The notes: generated by a model from the sequence alone, not told the origin. A DNA stretch of 7,566 nt from Endomicrobium sp. (GCA_031273645.1 JAISRM010000052.1:1-7566), one strand, 5' to 3'; shown: positions 1-6,088, numbered from the stretch's first letter. A program made the numbers and translations.

Positions 1-432
1 TATAAAAGTTTAATAGATTGCGGCAAAGTGCGGTTTTCGTCTTTGCAGTATTTAACAATCAAAAAACCCGTTATTTCAAAGGCAAATTCCGATACGCAGG
101 AAAAACTTACAATAGAACTTGAAAATTATGTTTTGCTGTCGCCCGATATGCTTCCTCTTGACGACGCAAACAAAGCAAAACTTTCTAATATTATTTCAAA
201 TGCGCCGCTTGATTTAATTGAATATTGGAGCATAGACCCCGACTATGACGGCAAAACTTTTAGAAGTTTATGGCAGGATTACAGAGAAAACGAACACAAT
301 GACAACGACCCTTACAGAGTAGTCCGCTCTGCAACGCTTACCGTAGATAAAATTTCAGGACGCAAACGCAAGATCTGCGTAAAAGCCGTTGACGTTTTCG
401 GATTTGAAAGCAAAGCGCTTGAGGATATTTGA
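1..432 (+). CDS. Type III restriction-modification DNA methyltransferase (Mod), C-terminal part
   Basis: The reading frame is open from the first base of the window to a TGA at 430-432, so only the last 143 residues of a longer protein are present. The GTG at 28 is an internal valine codon, not a start, because the frame continues upstream of it. No methyltransferase catalytic motif is visible in this part. The assignment rests on a tail that I recognise from COG2189-type adenine methyltransferases: a segment with Leu-Ile-Glu-Tyr-Trp-Ser-Ile-Asp-Pro-Asp-Tyr-Asp-Gly followed by Trp-Gln-Asp-Tyr-Arg, and a closing Val-Asp-Val-Phe-Gly-Phe-Glu. It is also supported by the type III Res gene 95 bp downstream on the same strand. 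In such systems Mod recognises the site, methylates adenine on one strand and forms a complex with Res. An alternative is a Mod-like methylase of another restriction family. The order mod-res implies co-transcription. Confidence 0.72.
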   Translation, partial: YKSLIDCGKVRFSSLQYLTIKKPVISKANSDTQEKLTIELENYVLLSPDMLPLDDANKAKLSNIISNAPLDLIEYWSIDPDYDGKTFRSLWQDYRENEHNDNDPYRVVRSATLTVDKISGRKRKICVKAVDVFGFESKALEDI

Positions 433-450
433 AAAGGACTTATAAAAATA

Positions 451-480
451 AGAGGCGCATGCCTCTCTAAGTTATTTTTT
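451..480 (+). promoter_or_regulatory. Hairpin between mod and res; possible attenuator or weak terminator
   Basis: A perfect 6-bp stem (AGAGGC at 451-456 with GCCTCT at 461-466, loop GCAT) lies 18 nt after the mod stop codon. A T-rich tract follows at 472-480, but five bases separate it from the stem, so this is a poor intrinsic terminator. The 3' arm is also complementary to the res ribosome binding site, which makes a regulatory role possible. The stem is seen directly; the function is inferred. Confidence 0.4.
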
Positions 481-515
481 AAAATCAATGATTTTGTTAT
501 GACTAATAAACCAAA

Positions 516-522
516 AGAGAGG
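516..522 (+). promoter_or_regulatory. Ribosome binding site of res
   Basis: AGAGAGG lies 5 nt before the ATG at 528 and fixes that start. It is perfectly complementary to CCTCTCT at 462-468. A G-U and a U-A pair extend the helix to 9 bp (460-468 with 516-524), so the site could be masked in an alternative mRNA fold. Confidence 0.75.
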
Positions 523-527
523 TAGTT

Positions 528-3473
528 ATGCCCAATATGACAAATACCGGAACGCGCGATATTCCTCTAAAGTTTGCCTGTAAACTTTCACGGATTGTAA
601 ATTCCCAATGGGAAAACGGCAGCTTTATAAATAAAGTTACTCTGATAACCGCAGATTTGCTGCATTATTGGTTTAGCAAAAGCTGGACTTTGGAACGCTC
701 TAAAAATTTTCACGATGGGCAAAAGCAGGCGATATTAAATACTGTTTATTGCCATGAAGTGTTAAAAGCGCAAAGCGCGCCTGATATTTATTCTGCAGTA
801 AGCGATGAGGACACTCAAGAATTTATTGATGCAGAATTTATTGCCTGCATACAAAAAGAAAAATTTTCCTATCCGAAATACTGCATTAAAATGGCAACGG
901 GGACAGGCAAAACATGGGTGTTAAACGCGCTTTTGATTTGGCAGTATCTTAACGCAAAATACACAGCAGCTCAAAATAACAGCGGCGGCAAAAACGTCAA
1001 ATACACAAAAAACTTTTTACTTGTTGCGCCGGGGCTTATTGTATATGAACGTCTGCTTGATGCTTTTAAGGGCAAACAAAAAGAAGGCGGACTGCGAGAT
1101 TTTAACACTTCCGATATTAAAAGCAATGAAGAATTATTTGTGCCTGAAAAATACCGTCAAACTATATATTCTTTTGTGCAAAACAGCGTTGTTGAAAAGC
1201 ATGAAATTGCAAAAAAGACTACGGGCGACGGCATTATCGCTATTACAAATTGGCATTTGCTTGCGGGCATTGAGAAAGAAGAGAATGAAAACACTATTGA
1301 AACGGCAGGTTTTTCTTTTAGCCAAACAAAAGAAATGGCAAGCGAATTGCTGCCTGTTTCTCCGGGTATAAGCGCCGGGCATAGTTTAGATGTTTTAGAC
1401 GGCAAATTTTTTAACGGCGGAGAACTTGAATATCTATCCAACTTGCCCAATATATGCGTATTTAACGACGAAGCCCATCACATACACGAAAACATAACAG
1501 ACGGAATAACTTCTGAAGTAGAGTGGCAAAAAGCGTTAAATGAAATTTCTAAAGGCAAAGGCAGCAATTTTTTACAAATAGACTTTTCCGCAACGCCTTA
1601 CAATGTAACAGGCAGCGGGCAGCGCAGAACAAAACATTATTTTGCGCATATAATAGTTGATTTTGATTTAACCACAGCTATGAGGCAAGGACTTGTAAAA
1701 TCGTTTGTGCTTGATAAACGCAAAGAAATAGCAGATCTTGCAAATTCTGAAATTGAATTTAAGGCAATTCGCGACGGCAAAATAGTTATAGGACTTTCGG
1801 AAGGGCAAAGGGTAATGCTGCGAGCGGGATTAAAAAAACTTAAAATTTTGTCGGACAATTTTGCAAAACCGCCCAAGATGCTTATTGTATGTGAAGATAC
1901 GCAAGTTGCGCCTTTTGTCGTTGATTTTTTGAAAACGGAAGGACTTGCCGAAGATGAAATTATGCAGATAGATTCCGATAAAAAAGGAAGCATCCCTCAA
2001 GCAGAATGGGCAGTTATAAAGCAAAGATTATTTAGTATAGATAAATACAAAAGCCCGAAAGTTATAGTGTCTGTGCTAATGCTTCGCGAAGGGTTTGACG
2101 TAAATAACGTATGCGTAGTTGTGCCGCTGCGTTCAGCTGAGGCGCCGATTTTATTGGAACAGGTTTTAGGCAGAGGTTTGCGTTTAATGTGGCGCGAACC
2201 AGAATACAATGACACAAAAGCCGAAAACAGAAAAAATTTATACGAGTTAAAAACAGCTCCGCCGAGTTTATACGATATTTTATATGTTGTAGAACACCCG
2301 AAATTTGAACAGTTTTACGAGGATTTGGACAACTCAATAGTAGTGAACGATAAAAGAGAAACAGTTGATAGAAAAGATATTTTGGGCGATATTATAACGG
2401 TTGGACTTAAAGAAAATTATAAAGAGTATGATTTATTTTTCCCGATAATTACAAAAGAAAAAGAAGAAACTTTAAGCGATAAAGAAATTTCGTTAGATTC
2501 ATTAAAAAGTTTTTCGCATTATAAATTAGAACAACTCAAAGCGATGGTCCCAAAAGATAACGACGCGCATTTTGTATCGGAAGAACCGCAAATTAGAACC
2601 CGTTTTGGCGAATATAGAGTTTCAGGCGATTTGTTTACGGCAAAAAATTATAATGAGTATCTGCAACGCCTGCTTATAGTTGTTACAAACAACATCACAA
2701 AAATAAGCGAAAGAGGCTATAGAGATTTGCCGCTTATTCAGATAAGGCAAGAAGCATTAGTATCTGCTATTGATAAATTTATACGGACAAAACTTTTTGG
2801 ACAAATTTTTGACCCGCTGGCAGATAATAATTGGCGTGTTTTAATGCTTTCAAAAGCAGGCATTGCGGAGCATATAATGAAAGAATTAAGCGCCGCCGTA
2901 TATAATATGCAAAATGCCGTTGACGTTTCAGAGGCAGTAGTTGTAAAAAAATATTTCTCGCAAGTTTCGGCGCTTAAAATACGGGAAAATTTTGCATTAG
3001 ATATTGTAAAGTCCGTCTATGTTAAAACAGGTTATCCGTCTAATAAAGGCGGTTTTGAAAAAGATTTTCTCCTATATTGCGATGCCGACGGCAAAGTTGA
3101 AAGACTTATAAAAATAAGCGATACAAGCCATATTTTTGCAAAGTTTAAGTATGTTAGAACCGACGGAATGCTCGCGTCGTATTATCCTGATTTTATGGTG
3201 AAAATTGAAAGCGATATCTATGTGGCGGAAACAAAATCAGAAAAAGATGCGGCGGGCGATTTAAATGTTTTACAAAAACAAAAAGGCGCTTTGGAATGGA
3301 TCGCAAAAATAAACGAGCTTAAAGCCCAAGACAGAAATAACAGCGTTTGGCATTATGTTTTGATAGACGATAAAACTTTTTACGCTTTAAAAAGCGCAAA
3401 TGCTTCAATAACGGATATTTTTAACCGCTGTCTGCTTACTAATGCAAGAATAGAAAGCAGGCTTGATATTTAG
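528..3473 (+). CDS. Type III restriction enzyme subunit R (Res): SF2 helicase with C-terminal nuclease
   Basis: This is a complete 981-residue protein, a usual length for type III Res subunits. It translocates or diffuses along DNA using ATP and cuts after two Mod-Res complexes meet. The motifs appear in the expected order. A Q-motif-like stretch lies near residues 61-70 (Gln65, Gln67), and Walker A Thr-Gly-Thr-Gly-Lys-Thr at 124-129. The DEAH box is at 314-317, followed by His318, and motif III Ser-Ala-Thr at 354-356. Motif V Arg-Glu-Gly-Phe-Asp is at 520-524, and motif VI Gln-Val-Leu-Gly-Arg-Gly-Leu-Arg at 545-552. The C-terminal PD-(D/E)xK nuclease shows Pro887-Asp888 and Glu901-Thr-Lys903, with a possible upstream Glu844. 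All key residues are present, so the enzyme looks active. The ATG at 528 has a good ribosome binding site. It is probably co-transcribed with the Mod gene upstream. A related stand-alone helicase-nuclease is less likely given that neighbour. Confidence 0.93.
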   Translation: MPNMTNTGTRDIPLKFACKLSRIVNSQWENGSFINKVTLITADLLHYWFSKSWTLERSKNFHDGQKQAILNTVYCHEVLKAQSAPDIYSAVSDEDTQEFIDAEFIACIQKEKFSYPKYCIKMATGTGKTWVLNALLIWQYLNAKYTAAQNNSGGKNVKYTKNFLLVAPGLIVYERLLDAFKGKQKEGGLRDFNTSDIKSNEELFVPEKYRQTIYSFVQNSVVEKHEIAKKTTGDGIIAITNWHLLAGIEKEENENTIETAGFSFSQTKEMASELLPVSPGISAGHSLDVLDGKFFNGGELEYLSNLPNICVFNDEAHHIHENITDGITSEVEWQKALNEISKGKGSNFLQIDFSATPYNVTGSGQRRTKHYFAHIIVDFDLTTAMRQGLVKSFVLDKRKEIADLANSEIEFKAIRDGKIVIGLSEGQRVMLRAGLKKLKILSDNFAKPPKMLIVCEDTQVAPFVVDFLKTEGLAEDEIMQIDSDKKGSIPQAEWAVIKQRLFSIDKYKSPKVIVSVLMLREGFDVNNVCVVVPLRSAEAPILLEQVLGRGLRLMWREPEYNDTKAENRKNLYELKTAPPSLYDILYVVEHPKFEQFYEDLDNSIVVNDKRETVDRKDILGDIITVGLKENYKEYDLFFPIITKEKEETLSDKEISLDSLKSFSHYKLEQLKAMVPKDNDAHFVSEEPQIRTRFGEYRVSGDLFTAKNYNEYLQRLLIVVTNNITKISERGYRDLPLIQIRQEALVSAIDKFIRTKLFGQIFDPLADNNWRVLMLSKAGIAEHIMKELSAAVYNMQNAVDVSEAVVVKKYFSQVSALKIRENFALDIVKSVYVKTGYPSNKGGFEKDFLLYCDADGKVERLIKISDTSHIFAKFKYVRTDGMLASYYPDFMVKIESDIYVAETKSEKDAAGDLNVLQKQKGALEWIAKINELKAQDRNNSVWHYVLIDDKTFYALKSANASITDIFNRCLLTNARIESRLDI

Positions 3474-3548
3474 TTTATAAGGTTTGATTATTTTGGATTG
3501 CAAAGGGTTTTAGGGATTACTGTCTAAAATGCTCCATCAACCCGCATA

Positions 3549-3569
3549 AAAACAGACTTCGTCTGTTTT
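3549..3569. terminator. Possible bidirectional terminator after res, inside the repeat array
   Basis: AAAACAGAC at 3549-3557 pairs perfectly with GTCTGTTTT at 3561-3569 around a TTC loop, 76 nt beyond the res stop. The A-run before and T-run after the stem would suit termination in either direction. However, the core CAGAC-TTC-GTCTG recurs at 3672-3684 and, degenerated, at 3848 and 4121. It may therefore be a repeat component and only incidentally a terminator. Confidence 0.35.
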
Positions 3570-3607
3570 ATAGAGATTGGCAGGCAGCGTTTGTTTTGTT
3601 TGCATCC

Positions 3608-3646
3608 GTCATTGCTGAAAGTATATTAAAAACGCGGGAATGACAA
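3608..3646. repeat. Internally deleted copy of the hairpin-bordered element
   Basis: The borders GTCATT (3608-3613) and GGGAATGAC (3638-3646) are kept, but the roughly 100-bp core and left hairpin are missing. The remaining interior, GCTG followed by an A-rich stretch and ATATTAAAAACGC, matches the right end of the long copy at 4054-4093. This therefore looks like a deletion derivative of that longer type. Confidence 0.6.
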
Positions 3647-3698
3647 ACTAAAAGATGACAAACTGCGTCTGCAGACTTCGTCTGTTTCGTTTGTGTCT

Positions 3699-3823
3699 GT
3701 CATTCCCATGAAAATGGGAATCCATGTTTAAAATTAATATAGTTTCTAACATTATTTCTTTTAAAGACACAATGTAAAAAGAATTTTTTAGTAAACGTGG
3801 ATTCCCGCTTTCGCGGGAATGAC
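3699..3823. repeat. 125-bp element with inverted hairpin ends (dRS3-like), intact copy
   Basis: The left end is GTCATTCCC forming a hairpin with an 8-bp stem (3702-3709 with 3714-3721) around a GAAA loop. The right end is a hairpin with an 8-bp stem (3801-3808 with 3813-3820) around TTTC, ending in GGGAATGAC. The two ends are reverse complements over about 32 bp with a few changes, and each contains ATTCCC-N8-GGGAAT. That formula is the consensus of the Neisseria dRS3 repeat. The core between them is AT-rich and non-coding. A miniature transposable element (MITE-like) or a REP-type element would both fit. I saw no clear target-site duplication. Confidence 0.75.
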
Positions 3824-3920
3824 AAACTTTGAGATATTTTGCGCCGTCAGACTTCATCTGGTTTATAGGATTGGCAGCCAGCGTCTATTTTGTCAGAATT
3901 TGTCTGTTTTATTTGCGTCT

Positions 3921-4093
3921 GTCATTCCCATGAAAATGGGAATCCATGTTTAATATTAATATAGCCTCTAACATTATTTCTTTGAAAGACGCAATGTGAA
4001 AATAATTTTTTAGTAAACGTGGATTCCCACCCGATAAAAACATTCGGGCGCAGGCTGCTTAGGAAGAACAAATATTAAAAACGCGGGAATGAC
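3921..4093. repeat. Second copy of the hairpin element, with an expanded right end
   Basis: The left hairpin (stem 3924-3931 with 3936-3943, GAAA loop) and the core to about 4028 closely match the copy at 3699. At the right end the ATTCCC (4023-4028) and GGGAAT (4085-4090) arms are separated by 56 nt instead of 8. The extra block contains its own small stem, CCCGA (4030-4034) with TCGGG (4044-4048). It is either an insertion into the hairpin loop or an alternative module. Confidence 0.7.
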
Positions 4094-4166
4094 AAACTGA
4101 AAGACGACAGATTGCGTCTGCAGACTTCGTTTCAGAAGGCATGGCTTTAAAAATAATCTGTTAAAT

Positions 4167-4850
4167 TTATTTTAACTGCAAAAATCTTTCTATTCTTTTT
4201 TCTTCTTCTTTTGATAAAGTTTCTAAATAATTTATAAAACCCGAAACGTCTGAGTTTGTTAGAAATGCAAAATATTTGCTTCTGTCTTCAACAGGTATAA
4301 TGCAAGGCGCTATATTGTTTTTTAATAATTCAAAATTTATAAGCAGTCTTCCCGTTCTTCCATTTGCGTCAATAAACGGATGTATTTTTTCAAATTCTAT
4401 ATGATTTGAAGCAACTTTTTCAAAGATTGAGCCGTACTTTGTATTGTTATAGTTGTCAATAAAGCAGAGCATTTTATTTTGGACCTGCTCTTTTTTAGGA
4501 GGCAAATGCTGCGCTCCTCTTATAAATACGTCAACATTTCTAAAACCGCTGATTTCATTGATGTTTTTATTGATAGTTTTTGCAATTTCAACAATAAAGC
4601 GCTCGTCTGGTTTACTCTGCAAATTATCCAAAATAAAATTCAAAGCATATTTATGGTTTATTGCTTCATAAATTTCTCTGGGTTTTGCCGAAATCTTAAA
4701 TGTATCGTCTTTGAAGACAATAGCGTAAGTATCCGCATACGAAAGCGTCGACCCTTCTATAGCATTAGAATTATAGGTTGAACGCGTTATGTAATCTTCA
4801 AAATAATTTTTATTGGTTTTAAGCAGCCAAATGATATTAAAATTTCCCAT
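4167..4850 (-). CDS. Fic-domain protein, probable AMP-transferase with N-terminal autoinhibition
   Basis: This is a 227-residue protein from the ATG at 4848-4850. Fic enzymes usually transfer AMP from ATP to a hydroxyl side chain of a target protein. The core motif His-Pro-Phe-Ile-Asp-Ala-Asn-Gly-Arg-Thr-Gly-Arg is at residues 157-168 and complete: catalytic His157, metal-binding Asp161 and phosphate-binding Arg165/Arg168. Ala in place of the common Gly is an accepted variant. Residues 28-33 (Ser-Asn-Ala-Ile-Glu-Gly) match the (S/T)xxxE(G/N) inhibitory helix. Its position before the core makes this a class II, self-restrained Fic. Consistent with that, no separate antitoxin gene adjoins it. 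The flap before the core (around Gly-Phe-Arg-Asn-Val and Pro-Pro-Lys-Lys) is also recognisable. A TTG start at 4943 would add 31 residues but has no ribosome site. The target is unknown. No downstream terminator was found; the repeat array lies beyond its stop. Confidence 0.9.
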   Translation of the reverse strand: MGNFNIIWLLKTNKNYFEDYITRSTYNSNAIEGSTLSYADTYAIVFKDDTFKISAKPREIYEAINHKYALNFILDNLQSKPDERFIVEIAKTINKNINEISGFRNVDVFIRGAQHLPPKKEQVQNKMLCFIDNYNNTKYGSIFEKVASNHIEFEKIHPFIDANGRTGRLLINFELLKNNIAPCIIPVEDRSKYFAFLTNSDVSGFINYLETLSKEEEKRIERFLQLK

Positions 4851-4856
4851 AAAGCA

Positions 4857-4865
4857 ATTATACCA
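4857..4865 (-). promoter_or_regulatory. Extended -10 promoter of the Fic gene
   Basis: On the minus strand TGGTATAAT (TGn plus a consensus -10) ends six bases before the ATG at 4850. There is no convincing -35 at the normal distance, which extended -10 promoters tolerate. Transcription would start at or next to the A of the ATG, and no Shine-Dalgarno sequence is present. Both points suggest a leaderless mRNA. Confidence 0.5.
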
Positions 4866-4949
4866 AATTAATATATATGCGATATTTATTTTTTGCGCTT
4901 GTAATTTAGCGCTTTTCGCAGCAAGTTGCGCGGAGCTTTTCAAAAAATT

Positions 4950-4978
4950 TTGACTTTAAACGATTTTTTAAGTATAAT
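4950..4978 (+). promoter_or_regulatory. Sigma-70-type promoter of tRNA-Ile2
   Basis: TTGACT at 4950-4955 and TATAAT at 4973-4978 are separated by 17 nt. The expected start, near 4985, lies about 11 nt before the tRNA, so the 5' leader is short. This is one of the two strongest promoters in the window. Confidence 0.85.
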
Positions 4979-4995
4979 CTCTAAACATTTTTAAC

Positions 4996-5069
4996 GGGCC
5001 TGTAGCTCAGTTGGTTAGAGCGCTCGACTCATAATCGAATGGTCGTAGGTTCAAGTCCTACCAGGCCCA
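4996..5069 (+). tRNA. tRNA-Ile2, anticodon CAT (reads AUA after lysidine modification)
   Basis: The 74-nt cloverleaf has an acceptor stem GGGCCTG/CAGGCCC (4996-5002 with 5062-5068) and a D stem 5005-5008 with 5018-5021. The anticodon loop CTCATAA (5028-5034) puts CAT at 5030-5032. The T stem is 5045-5049 with 5057-5061, and the discriminator is A5069. CCA is not encoded. The top pair of the anticodon stem (C5023 and A5039) is mismatched. CAT alone would suggest Met, but the acceptor stem and TAGCTCAG body match typical bacterial tRNA-Ile. The loop resembles E. coli tRNA-Ile2, whose C34 is converted to lysidine by TilS. Elongator tRNA-Met is the alternative. The initiator is unlikely because the first pair is G-C and the GGG/CCC anticodon-stem pairs are absent. 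Confidence 0.9.
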
Positions 5070-5081
5070 ATTATTTAAAAT

Positions 5082-5108
5082 AACTCTTGAGAAATCAAGG
5101 GTTTTTTT
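5082..5108 (+). terminator. Intrinsic terminator of tRNA-Ile2
   Basis: AACTCTTGA (5082-5090) pairs with TCAAGGGTT (5095-5103) with one G-U pair, around a GAAA tetraloop. An unbroken T-run extends to 5108. It lies 13 nt beyond the tRNA and ends just before the next promoter, so the two tRNAs are separate transcription units. Confidence 0.85.
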
Positions 5109-5110
5109 AT

Positions 5111-5139
5111 TTGACCGCATATGTTGAACTTGCTATAAT
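5111..5139 (+). promoter_or_regulatory. Sigma-70-type promoter of tRNA-Val
   Basis: TTGACC (5111-5116) and TATAAT (5134-5139) are separated by 17 nt, with an extended -10 TG at 5131-5132. The predicted start near 5146 gives a leader of about 47 nt before the tRNA. No terminator follows the tRNA, so this promoter may also drive the zinc-ribbon gene. Confidence 0.85.
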
Positions 5140-5192
5140 TACAAAAGAATTTTTTGTCTGTCGTTTGCATTTTTATTTTTTAAGCTCTTTGC

Positions 5193-5264
5193 GGGTATGT
5201 AGCTCAGCGGAAGAGCACTCGCCTCACACGCGAGCGGCCGCAGGTTCGAACCCTGCCATACCCA
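5193..5264 (+). tRNA. tRNA-Val, anticodon CAC
   Basis: The 72-nt cloverleaf has an acceptor stem GGGTATG/CATACCC (5193-5199 with 5257-5263) and a D stem 5202-5205 with 5213-5216. The anticodon stem is CTCGC/GCGAG (5218-5222 with 5230-5234), with CAC at 5225-5227, which reads GUG. The T arm is GCAGG-TTCGAAC-CCTGC (5240-5256), and the discriminator is A5264. CCA is not encoded. All stems are fully paired. Confidence 0.95.
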
Positions 5265-5353
5265 TGTTGATTTTGAAATCCGGCGGCTTAAAACTGCAAA
5301 AAGAGATCTTTATTTTGTAATAAATGAAAAAACTATATTTCGCGGAGAGTTTA

Positions 5354-6064
5354 ATGGAAAATTTGAAGCAGGATCTGGAACTTTTATACAGTTTGCAGGA
5401 TTATGATATAAAAATAGAAAAAATTAAGGAAGAAATAGCCGCCGCGCCTGATCTTATTAAAGAAAAGCTCGGCGATCTTGAGAATAAAAAAGCCGAGACG
5501 GAAGAAAAAAAGAAAAATTATGTGGCGTTAAATTCGCTGAGAAAAGAAAAAGAAGCGCTGCTTGATTCAAAAGAAAAAAACGTCGCTAAACATTCTATGG
5601 AGCTTAACTCGGTCAAATCAAACGACACTTACAAAGCGCTGCTTTTAGAAATAGAAAAAGCGAAAGCCGACAAGAGCGTTATAGAAGACGAAATTCTTGA
5701 ACTCATGGAAAAAATAGACGTCGAAGCCGCCGTAGTAAAACAAACGGAAACCGAGCTTAAAGAGTTTGAACAAAAAACAAAAAACGAAATTTCTTATTTG
5801 GAAAACTCTTCAAAAAAGCTGGAAGCCGATATCGCGGGACTTGAAAAAGAAAGAGAAGATTTTAAGCATAAAGTGAACCCTCAAATTCTTCAACAGTACG
5901 AAAGAATACGCGAAGGGCGCGACGGACAAGGCATTTGCATTGTCGATGGAGAAAGCTGCGGAGGATGCGGAATGGTTTTGCGTCCGCAGCTTATAAATCA
6001 GGCGCAGAAATGCCATGAGCTCGTATTTTGCGACAATTGTTCCCGAATCCTTTTAAAAAAATAA
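5354..6064 (+). CDS. Coiled-coil C4 zinc-ribbon protein (DUF164/CT398-like)
   Basis: This is a 236-residue protein. Residues up to about 180 are highly charged (Glu/Lys-rich) with long heptad-like coiled coils. They include a Val-Lys-Ser-Asn-Asp-Thr-Tyr-Lys-Ala-Leu segment near residues 87-96 that is typical of the family. The C-terminal zinc ribbon has paired cysteines Cys202/Cys205 and Cys226/Cys229. The family is widespread and thought to bind nucleic acid or act as an adaptor, but its biochemical role is not established. I chose the ATG at 5354 because GGAGAG (5344-5349) precedes it at good spacing. The in-frame ATG at 5324 adds ten residues but has no ribosome site. The gene lies between tRNA-Val and rnpB, with no terminator between it and the tRNA, so co-transcription from the tRNA promoter is possible. 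Confidence 0.88.
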   Translation: MENLKQDLELLYSLQDYDIKIEKIKEEIAAAPDLIKEKLGDLENKKAETEEKKKNYVALNSLRKEKEALLDSKEKNVAKHSMELNSVKSNDTYKALLLEIEKAKADKSVIEDEILELMEKIDVEAAVVKQTETELKEFEQKTKNEISYLENSSKKLEADIAGLEKEREDFKHKVNPQILQQYERIREGRDGQGICIVDGESCGGCGMVLRPQLINQAQKCHELVFCDNCSRILLKK

Positions 6065-6088
6065 ACAAAATCAGACGGATTACGATAA

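Larger units (their letters stand above)
3553..4133. repeat. Tandem array of mosaic repeat units (three units plus a partial fourth)
   Basis: Units start at each CAGACTTCGTCTG-like palindrome: 3553, 3672, 3848 (CAGACTTCATCTG) and 4121 (CAGACTTCGTTTC). Each ends with a tail of the form GACAAACT, a degenerate stretch, TGCGTCTG or a variant of it; the tails are at 3644-3671, 3821-3847 and 4091-4120. Unit lengths are 119, 176 and 273 bp. The shared order is palindrome, linker, GTCATT border, core, GGGAATGAC border, tail. The length differences come from missing or added blocks: the first unit lacks the core, the second has a short linker, and the third has a long linker plus an extra block in its right hairpin. 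This array accounts for most of the 3474-4166 gap; 3474-3540 holds nothing I recognise. No transposase is encoded here. Confidence 0.8.

Noticed and set aside
1..432. Phase-variable simple repeats in the type III mod gene
   Set aside because: Many mod genes carry them, but none occurs in the part visible here; the upstream part is outside the window.
1637..1993. Long antisense frame inside res
   Set aside because: It is opposite to helicase coding sequence with intact motifs; it has no ribosome site and no recognisable domain. The same applies to the other frames inside res.
3648..3857. Minus-strand open frame of 69 codons containing Cys-His-Ser-Arg-Glu-Ser-Gly-Asn-Pro
   Set aside because: This peptide is the well-known spurious translation of ATTCCCGC/GCGGGAAT repeats; the frame lies wholly within the repeat array and has no ribosome site.
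3553..4133. CRISPR array
   Set aside because: The repeats are long, uneven and share internal sequence; there are no uniform spacers and no cas genes.
4453..4781. Plus-strand frames opposite the Fic gene
   Set aside because: They overlap the conserved Fic coding sequence on the other strand and resemble nothing known.
4851..4943. Longer Fic start at the TTG at 4943
   Set aside because: There is no ribosome site, the added 31 residues do not look like a Fic N-terminus, and a consensus -10 lies inside them, next to the ATG at 4850.
5087..5320. Plus-strand open frame of 77 codons across tRNA-Val
   Set aside because: It reads through the terminator, promoter and complete tRNA; the middle is translated tRNA sequence.
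5324..5353. Earlier ATG for the zinc-ribbon protein
   Set aside because: There is no ribosome site before 5324, whereas GGAGAG stands correctly before the ATG at 5354.
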